42,385 nucleotides of DNA. Origin: an uncultured Fidelibacterota bacterium (GTDB lineage Bacteria > Fidelibacterota > Marinisomatia > Marinisomatales > TCS55). The DNA is taken from the NCBI GenBank assembly GCA_913009735.1, contig CAJVYU010000014.1, forward strand, positions 1 to 42,385, written 5' to 3'. The position numbers were made by a program, and so were the translations under genes. Every line of letters begins with the position of its first letter. Positions within the stretch are counted from its first letter, which is position 1. The notes below the pieces were generated by a model, which did not search any database, was not told the origin of the DNA, and worked only from the letters and a program-made list of their open reading frames with translations. Below are positions 36,019 to 42,385 of this stretch, piece after piece.

Positions 36019-36408
36019 ATGATCAACAAAATAGATTTGATAGCCCGGTGGTTATTGGGGTTAATATTTATTGTATTCGGATTGAATGGTTTTCTCCATT
36101 TCATTCCCATGCCTGAGCCCACACCGGAATCGGGTGCATTTTTTTATGCATTATTAAAAACGGGGTATTTCCTACCGGTGCTGAAATTAACTGAAATAAT
36201 CAGCGGAGTATTATTGGTGCTTGGTCGGTTTGTTCCGCTGGCATTAACACTGCTTGCCCCGGTTATCGTCCAGATATTTCTTTTTCATATTTTTCTGGAT
36301 CACAGTGGTATTGGCATAGCTGTTATTATAATAGTTGCGGAGATATACCTGGCTTACACATATCGGGATAACTTTAAAAGTCTGTTTGGGAAACACACCG
36401 ATAAATGA
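36019..36408 (+). CDS. DoxX-family membrane protein
   Basis: A 129-residue integral membrane protein with four predicted helices: 'WLLGLIFIVFGLNGFLHF', a helix around 'FYALLKTGYFLPVLKLTEI', 'ISGVLLVLGRFVPLALTLLAPVIV', and 'GIGIAVIIIVAEIYLAYTY'. The 'N-G-F-x-H-F' after helix 1 is common in DoxX-like proteins. Members often accompany redox-stress regulators and quinone- or thiol-linked enzymes. AAGGAAAGG precedes the ATG. Located between the Rrf2 gene and an NmrA-type reductase and behind operator 2, so probably induced with the latter. Molecular role unknown. Confidence 0.82.
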   Translation: MINKIDLIARWLLGLIFIVFGLNGFLHFIPMPEPTPESGAFFYALLKTGYFLPVLKLTEIISGVLLVLGRFVPLALTLLAPVIVQIFLFHIFLDHSGIGIAVIIIVAEIYLAYTYRDNFKSLFGKHTDK

Positions 36409-36492
36409 GTCTTTAGGGCACGATTTCCACAAATAAATATTTCTGTAATTATCACAATATCAAAAGACATCAATTCATTAAAGGAGAAAAGA

Positions 36493-37374
36493 ATGAATAA
36501 AAAGATCTTGGTAATAGGCGCCACAGGTAAATTAGGCGAACCGGTCGCCAGACAATTATTAAAAGACGGATTTAAAGTCAAAGTATTTTCACGTAATGTT
36601 AATAAAGCAAAAGAACAACTGGACGACCGGTTTGAATACGTCCGGGGAGATGTTTCGGATTCAGCAACTATTAACACAGCCTTGGAAGATTGCTGGGGAA
36701 TCCATTTTAGTTTGCGTGGCGGGTTCACGACGGAGGAATTAAATCGCGTCGAATATCAGGGATTGGTCAATACTATTAATGCAGCTAAAAAGAATGATGT
36801 GAGGCGTTTTGTTTTTTTATCGATTGCCGTGGATCTGGAAAAGGCCCGTTGGTTTCCAATGGCAGACGTAAAGTTAAAATCCGAAAATGCTTTAATGAAT
36901 AGCGGAATTCCGTATACGATCTTCAGTGCCACAAGTTTTTATGAGAATTTTCCACAAATGATTCGAAGCGGAAAGGCATCAACGATCGGAAAACAGCCAA
37001 ATCTTTGGCGTTTCGTTTCGGCAGACGATTTTGCCAAAATGGTGTCGAAGTCGTTTCAATTGGATCAGGCGGCAAATAAAAAGTTTTATGTTTTAGGACC
37101 CGAAGCACTGACGATTAAAGAAGGATTGAGTAAATATCTAAAAATTGTGCATCCTGAAATAAAAAAAGTTTCATCAGTATCGATTGGGATGATTGCGTTC
37201 ATTGGAACAGTAACCTTTAACAGGGAATTGAAATATTTGGCAGAATTAATGAGATTTTTTGAACGGGAAAAGGAATATGGTGATTCAAAAGAAACCGATG
37301 AATTACTGGGAGCTGCCCGTACAACCATCGAACAATGGGCAAAAAACCAGATCGATAATAGTGGCTTGAATTAA
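36493..37374 (+). CDS. NmrA-like atypical SDR, NAD(P)-binding protein
   Basis: A 293-residue Rossmann protein. 'ILVIGATGKLGEPVARQLL' is the cofactor motif (5-23); 'VFSRN' at the end of strand 2 carries Arg, suggesting NADPH. 'YVRGDVSD' and 'VRRFVFLSIAVD' follow. The Tyr-x-x-x-Lys pair is not evident, typical of NmrA/HSCARG-type sensors or isoflavone-reductase-like enzymes. Strong AAGGAG precedes ATG. Together with the Rrf2 regulator this echoes the Bacillus ywnA-ywnB neighbourhood, where a similar protein is controlled by YwnA. It may detoxify or sense quinones or aldehydes. Confidence 0.85.
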   Translation: MNKKILVIGATGKLGEPVARQLLKDGFKVKVFSRNVNKAKEQLDDRFEYVRGDVSDSATINTALEDCWGIHFSLRGGFTTEELNRVEYQGLVNTINAAKKNDVRRFVFLSIAVDLEKARWFPMADVKLKSENALMNSGIPYTIFSATSFYENFPQMIRSGKASTIGKQPNLWRFVSADDFAKMVSKSFQLDQAANKKFYVLGPEALTIKEGLSKYLKIVHPEIKKVSSVSIGMIAFIGTVTFNRELKYLAELMRFFEREKEYGDSKETDELLGAARTTIEQWAKNQIDNSGLN

Positions 37375-37798
37375 ACTCTCATGACTCTGGCAGGAAATCC
37401 GACAATCCGAACACCGTGCCGGTAAGAATCGACATGAATTAATATTCGGTGATACTATGTACCGAATGGTTTCCGATTATGAAAATCCGGTGTGATCAGT
37501 ACATCGTTTATATTACTCCGGCAATGGTTAGTCGTAATAATATTGTCATTGCGCGAAGAGAGGAACGAGCGACAAAGCAATCTCCTAAAGGTTGCGGTAT
37601 CAAGGAGATCGCTTCGTCGCTCCACGTCTCGCGATGACAAGGAGTATTGTGTTATCTTTGATACGACTAATGTATGCCGGAGTAATAGTAAAAATACAAC
37701 GCACTATTTCACGGAAATATTAACAGTTAATCTGTTTGATTCTGATAGGAATGATAGCAAGATTAAAATAAATTATATAATAAATATTTGAAAAAAGA
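37375..37798. other. 424-bp non-coding region with REP-like palindrome
   Basis: Between the NmrA and GH43 genes. Short frames here run through the palindromic repeat and are not credible genes. Apart from that repeat (37543-37640) I see only AT-rich sequence, which must carry the GH43 promoter; no AAACGTT operator was found. Confidence 0.6.
37543..37640. repeat. 98-bp REP-like palindromic repeat
   Basis: The ends TTGTCATTGCG and CGCGATGACAA are near-inverse. The inner halves (GAACGAGCGACAAAGCAATCTCC and its counterpart GGAGATCGCTTCGTCGCTC) pair through most of their length around an 18-bp loop. The sequence belongs to the widespread 'GTCATTGCGAGG...AGCAATCTC' type of dispersed intergenic palindromes known in many phyla. 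GC content is higher than the flanks. It probably forms a stable hairpin and may stop transcription. Confidence 0.75.
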
Positions 37799-39091
37799 AT
37801 GTTAAAGTTGATTCAATTCCGACACCGTATAAACCAATGTATTTTGGGTTTACTAGTCATTATTCCAGTTGACGTATCCAATGCACAAGTTGGGAATGTT
37901 ACTTATACACATGACCCTAGTATCATTAAGCAGGACGGTAGTTATTATATATTTTCAACCGGGTATGGAATTCCCATAAGACGTTCTAATGATTTATACA
38001 ATTGGCAATCCATCGGATCAGTATTCACGACAATTCCGGACTGGGCATTAGATGAAATTCCCGGAGCAACAAATATCTGGGCGCCGGACATTTCGTTTCG
38101 CAACAATACCTATTATTTATATTATTCCATTTCGACTTTCGGAAGCAACCGTTCGTGTATCGGTTTAGCAACCAATACCACACTTGCCCCTAACGATCCG
38201 GATTATGCCTGGATTGACCAGGGAAAAGTTATTTGTTCCAAATCGTATAATAATTGGAATGCCATAGATCCAAATCTGGTCATGGATGATAGCGGATCAG
38301 TATGGTTGTCTTTCGGCTCTTTTTGGAGTGGTATCAAGATGGTGGCTTTAGACTCAACAACGATGAAGCCTGAATCTGAAAATCCCAGCTTAATCTCCTT
38401 GGCAAGAAGATCGACCGACCCCGCGATTGAAGCACCATTCATTATTCGGAAAAATGGCTATTACTATCTATTCGTTTCTTTCGACAATTGTTGCCGGGGC
38501 GTTGAAAGTACTTATAAAATCATGGTGGGTCGTTCTTCACAAGTTACGGGACCTTATGTTGATCGAGCGGGCAACCAGATGCTGTCTGAAGGTGGAACTC
38601 TTTTACTACACAGCACTGACCGTTGGCGGGGACCGGGACATAATGCAGTCCTGATGGAAAATGACAGCGACTGGTTAATCTATCATGCTTATGATGCTCA
38701 AAATAATGGTATCCCGACCTTGCGCATACGATCATTGGCTTGGACTGCTGATGGATGGCCTGTTGTTGGTGGAACAATTCAACTCAATAATGAGAATGCC
38801 CCGCTGAAGCCAACAGCCTTTGTTCTGTATCAAAACTATCCTAATCCTTTTAATCCTATAACAACTTTAAGATACGATTTATCTGAACAGTCTTATGTTA
38901 CTGTAATAATATATGATCTACGTGGAAAACAAGTGAGAAGCTTTATAAATACAATCCAGAATGCCGGTTATAAGACAGTTCTTTGGAACGGCACCGATGA
39001 AAATGGTATAGCAGTAAGCTCCGGTATTTATTTTTACCAGTTGTGGGCGGGTAATTTTGTTCAGACAAAAAGGATGCTGCTGTTGCGGTGA
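37799..39091 (+). CDS. Secreted GH43 endo-1,5-alpha-L-arabinanase with C-terminal sorting domain
   Basis: 430 residues. The N-terminus 'CILGLLVIIPVDVSNAQ' is a signal peptide. The five-bladed propeller shows the inverting triad: Asp39 ('YTHDPSI', base), Asp157 ('NAIDPNLV', pKa modulator) and Glu211 ('AIEAPFI', acid), plus 'GPGHNAV' with the metal-site His, as in arabinanases. Residues about 341-430 are a type IX-like sorting domain ('QNYPNPFNP', ending 'TKRMLLLR'), similar to that of the GH51 enzyme. It would cut the arabinan backbone outside the cell and feed GH51. The ribosome-binding site is weak. Its stop is 14 bp from the convergent GH4 stop. Confidence 0.9.
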   Translation: MLKLIQFRHRINQCILGLLVIIPVDVSNAQVGNVTYTHDPSIIKQDGSYYIFSTGYGIPIRRSNDLYNWQSIGSVFTTIPDWALDEIPGATNIWAPDISFRNNTYYLYYSISTFGSNRSCIGLATNTTLAPNDPDYAWIDQGKVICSKSYNNWNAIDPNLVMDDSGSVWLSFGSFWSGIKMVALDSTTMKPESENPSLISLARRSTDPAIEAPFIIRKNGYYYLFVSFDNCCRGVESTYKIMVGRSSQVTGPYVDRAGNQMLSEGGTLLLHSTDRWRGPGHNAVLMENDSDWLIYHAYDAQNNGIPTLRIRSLAWTADGWPVVGGTIQLNNENAPLKPTAFVLYQNYPNPFNPITTLRYDLSEQSYVTVIIYDLRGKQVRSFINTIQNAGYKTVLWNGTDENGIAVSSGIYFYQLWAGNFVQTKRMLLLR

Positions 39092-39105
39092 ATTGCCTAC
39101 GATTG

Positions 39106-40461
39106 TTAAAACTGGTGTAAATATTCTGCCTGAGCAGCCAATAATTCATCGGCCATTTTAGTCGCCATATCCAACGATGAAACTGAACCATCCAAAATTA
39201 ACGCCTGAATAAATTTTTCCCGACTTCCTTCCAAAGCGGCTTCTACTATCGTTTCTACCCAGGCAAATTTGGTAGCCAATATTCCGGCAATTCCATCCGT
39301 AAGCGGTTTTTGAACAATATGCTTAAGTCCGCCTGCATCGGCAATAGCATTGGCTTCAATAACGGCATTTAAGGGAAGATTTGGCACCTGGCCTTTATTC
39401 GGGAGATTAACAGAATAAATACGTCCGGCGTCTGTTCGAATACTATCGATAATTTCTGTTACTTGTTCATGCTCACCTCCGATGTGATCAAAATAATCTT
39501 CCGGTAACGGATCTTTGGATAAAGCTTGTTCTTTCATCTCATTATATATTTTATCACCCCTGGCGATGGTCTTTTCAATAATAAAACATGTGTCTCCTAC
39601 TTGTTTTCCAAAGTATTTACCCTGTGCAAAAAATTGCGGGAAAAATTCAATTACATGAGCATCATACACAGCCGGGAATGCTCCGAACAATTTAAAAAGA
39701 TGCCAGGAAAACGGCTGATCCAATTCCTCATCTTCTCTTGCCGTTCCTTCTTCAACTCTCTTGGTTCCCAATTCTTCATAAATGACATTTTTAATCTTGA
39801 GATCGGCAATATCATACATGCTGGGTATCATATCCTGACCATTAACACGTATTTCAGTAAACCAGGTTAAATGATTTATACCGACAGCCGTGTATTGGAA
39901 ATTTTTATTCTTGGCATCCAGAATTCTGGCGAGGTAATTACCAATCATATTAACACCACAGCAAAGTCCAACCATATTTGCTCCGGTTGCCTTACGTACT
40001 CCTCTGCAAACTGCCGACATGGGGTTTCCATAATTAAAAAACAATGCATCCGGCGCTAGATCCAAAACATCTTTAGCAATATCAACCATGGGTGGAATCA
40101 TACGCAGCGCCCGAGATGTTCCACCCGGCATTACGCTATCACCGACCGGCTGATAAATTCCATACTTTCTCGGAATAAATACATCTTGTTCCCAGGCGCG
40201 ACGTCCTCCGACGCCAATTGTACATATGACCGTTGTAGCTCCACGCAGCATTTCACGTCTATCAGTAGATGCATCCAGTTTAATGGGTGCATTTTTTGCT
40301 TGGATCATCTTTCTCGATAGTGCTTCAACAATTGATAAAATGTCTTTATCAATATCAACTAACCGCAATTCGATTTCCTTGTTCTGCTTAATTAAGTCGG
40401 CAAGGATACCGCGTGTGAACATGGCGCTTCCCGCTCCGATAAGAACAATTATTTCCTTCAC
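39106..40461 (-). CDS. GH4-family NAD/Mn-dependent glycosidase (alpha-galacturonidase/glucosidase group)
   Basis: 451 residues, cytoplasmic. The N-terminal Rossmann 'VLIGAGSAMFTRGIL' binds NAD; 'FFNYGNPMSAV' and 'GINHLTWF' (metal His197) are GH4 hallmarks. The metal Cys is in 'GLCCGVNM' (Cys167), but the following position, usually His in alpha-specific members (CHGx/CHSx) and Asn in beta-specific 6-phosphoglucosidases, is Cys here. The reaction is oxidation at C3 and elimination. Candidates are alpha-galacturonide (pectin) or alpha-glucoside; pectin would suit arabinan co-use. A TCTCC complement (AGGAGA) precedes ATG. A perfect palindrome lies 24 bp upstream. Confidence 0.88.
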   Translation of the reverse strand: MKEIIVLIGAGSAMFTRGILADLIKQNKEIELRLVDIDKDILSIVEALSRKMIQAKNAPIKLDASTDRREMLRGATTVICTIGVGGRRAWEQDVFIPRKYGIYQPVGDSVMPGGTSRALRMIPPMVDIAKDVLDLAPDALFFNYGNPMSAVCRGVRKATGANMVGLCCGVNMIGNYLARILDAKNKNFQYTAVGINHLTWFTEIRVNGQDMIPSMYDIADLKIKNVIYEELGTKRVEEGTAREDEELDQPFSWHLFKLFGAFPAVYDAHVIEFFPQFFAQGKYFGKQVGDTCFIIEKTIARGDKIYNEMKEQALSKDPLPEDYFDHIGGEHEQVTEIIDSIRTDAGRIYSVNLPNKGQVPNLPLNAVIEANAIADAGGLKHIVQKPLTDGIAGILATKFAWVETIVEAALEGSREKFIQALILDGSVSSLDMATKMADELLAAQAEYLHQF

Positions 40462-40484
40462 AACTTTTCTCCTAAAATAAACCT

Positions 40485-40498
40485 ATGGTTTAAACCAT
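40485..40498 (-). promoter_or_regulatory. Perfect palindrome ATGGTTTAAACCAT upstream of GH4
   Basis: A 14-bp perfect dyad lying between the GH4 ribosome-binding site and its promoter region, 24 bp before the start codon. This is the size and symmetry of a repressor operator. It differs from the AAACGTT, TTAACC and GTAAC sites elsewhere in the window. Confidence 0.45.
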
Positions 40499-40679
40499 GT
40501 TAAAAGACCGAAACAGAATGACATGTTAGTTAAAACGACGTATCAAAACATGCGAATCGCTGATCTTTGTCAGGAGTCAGTGTAAAGACATTTATTCGTT
40601 ATTTTCAACATTCAGGGATTGTACAATTACACATTTATATTGTAAAAAAGTAAAATATTCTATTAACCCCATTATTTCA

Positions 40680-40712
40680 TTAACCACAGATTATCACAGA
40701 TAAACACGGATA
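40680..40712. repeat. 'CACAGATTATCACAGATAAACACGGAT' dispersed-repeat-like segment
   Basis: Three imperfect CACAGAT/CACGGAT units follow TTAACCA. This motif is a familiar scattered intergenic sequence in many bacteria. Only one copy is visible here, so the assignment is by recognition. The wider 40462-40832 gap otherwise holds only the GH4 and MarR control sites. Confidence 0.3.
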
Positions 40713-40760
40713 TGTTTAAAGTTAATATGATTGACTTCCTAATTTATTATTAAAAAAATA

Positions 40761-40814
40761 TTGCCTTGTAATGATATGTTAGGTAATATATTACATATTA
40801 AGGTAATACATTAC
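40761..40814 (+). promoter_or_regulatory. MarR-gene promoter with two phased operator repeats
   Basis: TTGCCT (40761) and TAATAT (40784) are separated by 17 bp, a sigma-70-like promoter. AGGTAATATATTAC (40781-40794) contains the perfect palindrome GTAATATATTAC and covers the -10. AGGTAATACATTAC (40801-40814) repeats it exactly 20 bp later, two helical turns on. Autoregulation by the downstream MarR protein is likely. Confidence 0.6.
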
Positions 40815-40832
40815 GTAATATTAGGAGTAAAT

Positions 40833-41300
40833 ATGAGTGAAAACGAAATCACAGGGAAAATGAAATCCATTTTTGGACACATATTTCTTCTGGCTCAGAA
40901 GTGGCAATACCTTGGTGATCGTGAACTGTCTGTCGACAATCTTACCACGAAACAATGGTTCTTACTAGCTACTATTGGAACCCTTTTTAAGACGCCGCCA
41001 ACGCTTACTGAAGTAACTGAAGCGCTTGGAACTTCGCGCCAGAACGTAAAACAAATTGCTCTCAATTTGGAAAAACGAGGATTTCTCAAAATAGAGCCGG
41101 ATGAAAATGACCGTCGCATGCTTCGTTTTAAAATAACACAAGAAAGCAACGATTTCTGGGAAAAGCGAGCGGGCCGGGATGAGAAATATATAGCCGATTT
41201 ATTTAAGGGATTAACCGTTGAAGAGATTGAAATATTCTATTTGGGAATCATAAAACTAAGTCAACGGGCTGAAGAATTATTCAGTCAAACAAAAAAGTAA
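40833..41300 (+). CDS. MarR-family transcriptional regulator
   Basis: A 155-residue winged-helix dimer protein. 'TLTEVTEALGTSRQNVKQIALNLEKRGFLKI' is the helix-turn-helix and 'DENDRRMLRFKIT' the wing with the conserved Asp-x-Arg-like contacts. N- and C-terminal helices form the dimer domain. The open frame extends upstream, but TAGGAG eight bases before ATG 40833 marks the start, and the upstream extension would cover the operator repeats. It is followed after 16 bp by two envelope-type genes, which are probably its regulon. Ligand unknown. Confidence 0.9.
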   Translation: MSENEITGKMKSIFGHIFLLAQKWQYLGDRELSVDNLTTKQWFLLATIGTLFKTPPTLTEVTEALGTSRQNVKQIALNLEKRGFLKIEPDENDRRMLRFKITQESNDFWEKRAGRDEKYIADLFKGLTVEEIEIFYLGIIKLSQRAEELFSQTKK

Positions 41301-41316
41301 GAAAGGAAAAAGTCTT

Positions 41317-41904
41317 ATGAGCTACAACAGAAACCGAATTAAGGGAACATTCATGTTAATGATTGTTCTTGGTACAACCATTTTTACACAACCACTGCAA
41401 ACTATAAAAGACATCCCTGACGGATGGCAACGTGGGCTTGAGATGGGTGCTTTTTCCGCCACATTATTTACCGCCGGGTGTGGTTATGCTCTGTTAAAGC
41501 GGCACGAAGGAGATCCGGAGGTAACTAAGAACTATCAGGATATGGGAATCAGCATGAAGCAGCACCGTGCTGCACATAAAACGGGTAGCGTGATGGCTTT
41601 ATCCCTCTATATGGCCTCCGCCTGGCAGCTTTACAAGATAAATCTGAATCGGGATCATCTTGAATTCCGGCATAAGGCTCATAACACTATCTTTCTCACT
41701 ACCATTGGAGGGGTTGTGTCGGCGGGAATTGTAGGAGCTTTGAGTTCAAATGCTTATCGGAACGGTCACTCTCAACTTGTCGGAGATTATGCCAGGCTGA
41801 TGAAACAAATAAGTTATTCAACTTTAGCTATTGGATTTGCTGACCTTATTCTGTTTGGTCGACATGATAATGCATCGATCATCGGTGTGAAGATCAATTT
41901 CTAA
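41317..41904 (+). CDS. Unknown membrane protein (195 aa)
   Basis: Hydrophobic segments at about 10-25 (possible signal anchor), 43-60, 90-108, 122-145 and 165-182 suggest four or five membrane helices. A conserved-looking 'KQHRAAHKTGSVMAL' and 'FRHKAHNTIFLTT' place His residues near two helices, reminiscent of small haem- or quinone-binding membrane proteins, but no family is recognised with confidence. AAAGGA precedes the ATG. Co-directional with the MarR gene (16 bp) and the next lipoprotein-like gene, so probably one operon. Confidence 0.7.
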   Translation: MSYNRNRIKGTFMLMIVLGTTIFTQPLQTIKDIPDGWQRGLEMGAFSATLFTAGCGYALLKRHEGDPEVTKNYQDMGISMKQHRAAHKTGSVMALSLYMASAWQLYKINLNRDHLEFRHKAHNTIFLTTIGGVVSAGIVGALSSNAYRNGHSQLVGDYARLMKQISYSTLAIGFADLILFGRHDNASIIGVKINF

Positions 41905-41971
41905 GTAAATGTAAACATGAGCACACCAACAGAAGTAGTTTTGTAAATAAATCAATGAAAGGACAAATAAA

Positions 41972-42385
41972 ATGGGAAAAACCGTTTGGAAAGTCTCAAA
42001 GATGGGAAGTGTCTTTACGGCATTGCTTTTAATCATGGGATGCTATTCAATGCGCAGTACAATTCCGGAAGATATGGAAGAAACATTTAAGAGAAGTTTA
42101 GAATCAGGACCAAAAATAGTTACTGAAGAAGACCTTGTAGGTCTGCCTGATCCTGTTCAAAAGTATTTGCGATTCACTCAGATCATTGGGAAAGAAAAGA
42201 TTAAAAAGGTGCGACTGGAGCAAAAAGGTTTTATCAGGACAAATAAAGATGGGAAATGGATGCCCTTTGAAGCAGAACAGTTTTACACGGTAGATCCTCC
42301 GTCCTTCGTCTGGAATGCCACAGCAAAATCTTTGCCATTCCTGTGGATAAAAGCGAGAGATAGATACTATCAGGGGAAGGGCAGC
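41972..42385 (+). CDS. DUF6544/DUF6920-like lipoprotein, 3' truncated by window edge
   Basis: 138 codons are visible. The N-terminus 'VFTALLLIMGCYS' contains a lipobox-like 'LIMGC', suggesting a lipoprotein. The following 'GLPDPVQKYLRFTQIIGK', 'GKWMPFEAEQFYTVDPP' and 'SFVWNA' match what I recall of the DUF6544 (DUF6920) family, whose function is unknown. ATG is preceded by AAAGGAC. Likely co-transcribed with the MarR gene and the membrane protein upstream. The C-terminal part lies beyond the window. Confidence 0.78.
   Translation, partial: MGKTVWKVSKMGSVFTALLLIMGCYSMRSTIPEDMEETFKRSLESGPKIVTEEDLVGLPDPVQKYLRFTQIIGKEKIKKVRLEQKGFIRTNKDGKWMPFEAEQFYTVDPPSFVWNATAKSLPFLWIKARDRYYQGKGS

Noticed and set aside
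37449-37791. Short plus-strand frames between the NmrA and GH43 genes
   Set aside because: They run through the palindromic REP-like repeat and lack ribosome-binding sites.

Overview
The window looks like the chromosome of an AT-rich bacterium of the FCB superphylum (Calditrichota / Ignavibacteriota / Marinimicrobia-like). The main clue is that both secreted arabinan-degrading enzymes (GH51 and GH43) end in a 'NYPNPFN' beta-sandwich domain closing on a basic, hydrophobic tail, which is the type IX-like sorting domain common in that group. The promoter of the Rrf2 gene also fits the Bacteroidota-type TTTG / TAnnTTTG pattern. The exact phylum is inference.

Layout. 1-4.3 kb: a 5'-truncated unknown gene, an MmsA-type aldehyde dehydrogenase, a lone NYN-domain protein and a 43-residue Arg-rich peptide. 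4.5-28.8 kb: about 21 co-directional genes, mostly tightly spaced, that look like one or a few very long transcripts for pentose and sugar-acid use. They start behind a pair of LacI-type operator-like sites. In order they encode an HpcH/HpaI aldolase, an aldehyde dehydrogenase, a secreted GH51 arabinofuranosidase, a D-2-hydroxyacid dehydrogenase, an acyl-CoA dehydrogenase, a CaiB-type CoA-transferase, an amidohydrolase, an SDR, AraB, AraD, a FucI/AraA-type isomerase, a VOC protein, a GH5-like hydrolase, an enolase-superfamily dehydratase, a second HpcH aldolase, a second clan-A-like hydrolase, then larA-larC-larE-larB (nickel-pincer hydroxyacid racemase/epimerase plus its cofactor pathway) and a degenerate aldo-keto reductase. 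A 167-bp MITE-like element closes the run.

29-42.4 kb: an MFS permease (minus strand), an orphan MalK/UgpC-type ATPase, a two-gene molybdenum hydroxylase (iorBA-like, minus strand), an Rrf2-DoxX-NmrA redox cassette with two matching operators, a secreted GH43 arabinanase convergent with a GH4 glycosidase, and a MarR regulator followed by two envelope proteins, the last cut by the window edge.

How it fits together: GH43 and GH51 would release L-arabinose from arabinan. The isomerase-AraB-AraD trio would take it to D-xylulose 5-phosphate. In parallel, SDR, amidohydrolase (as lactonase), enolase-superfamily dehydratase, HpcH aldolase and aldehyde dehydrogenase have the composition of a non-phosphorylating route from aldose to pyruvate plus glycolate or lactate. 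The hydroxyacid dehydrogenase and the LarA homologue would then act on the 2-hydroxyacid. Substrates of this second branch are inferred. The most unusual element is a complete nickel-pincer system inside a pentose operon, with a LarA that appears to lack one lactate-binding lysine.
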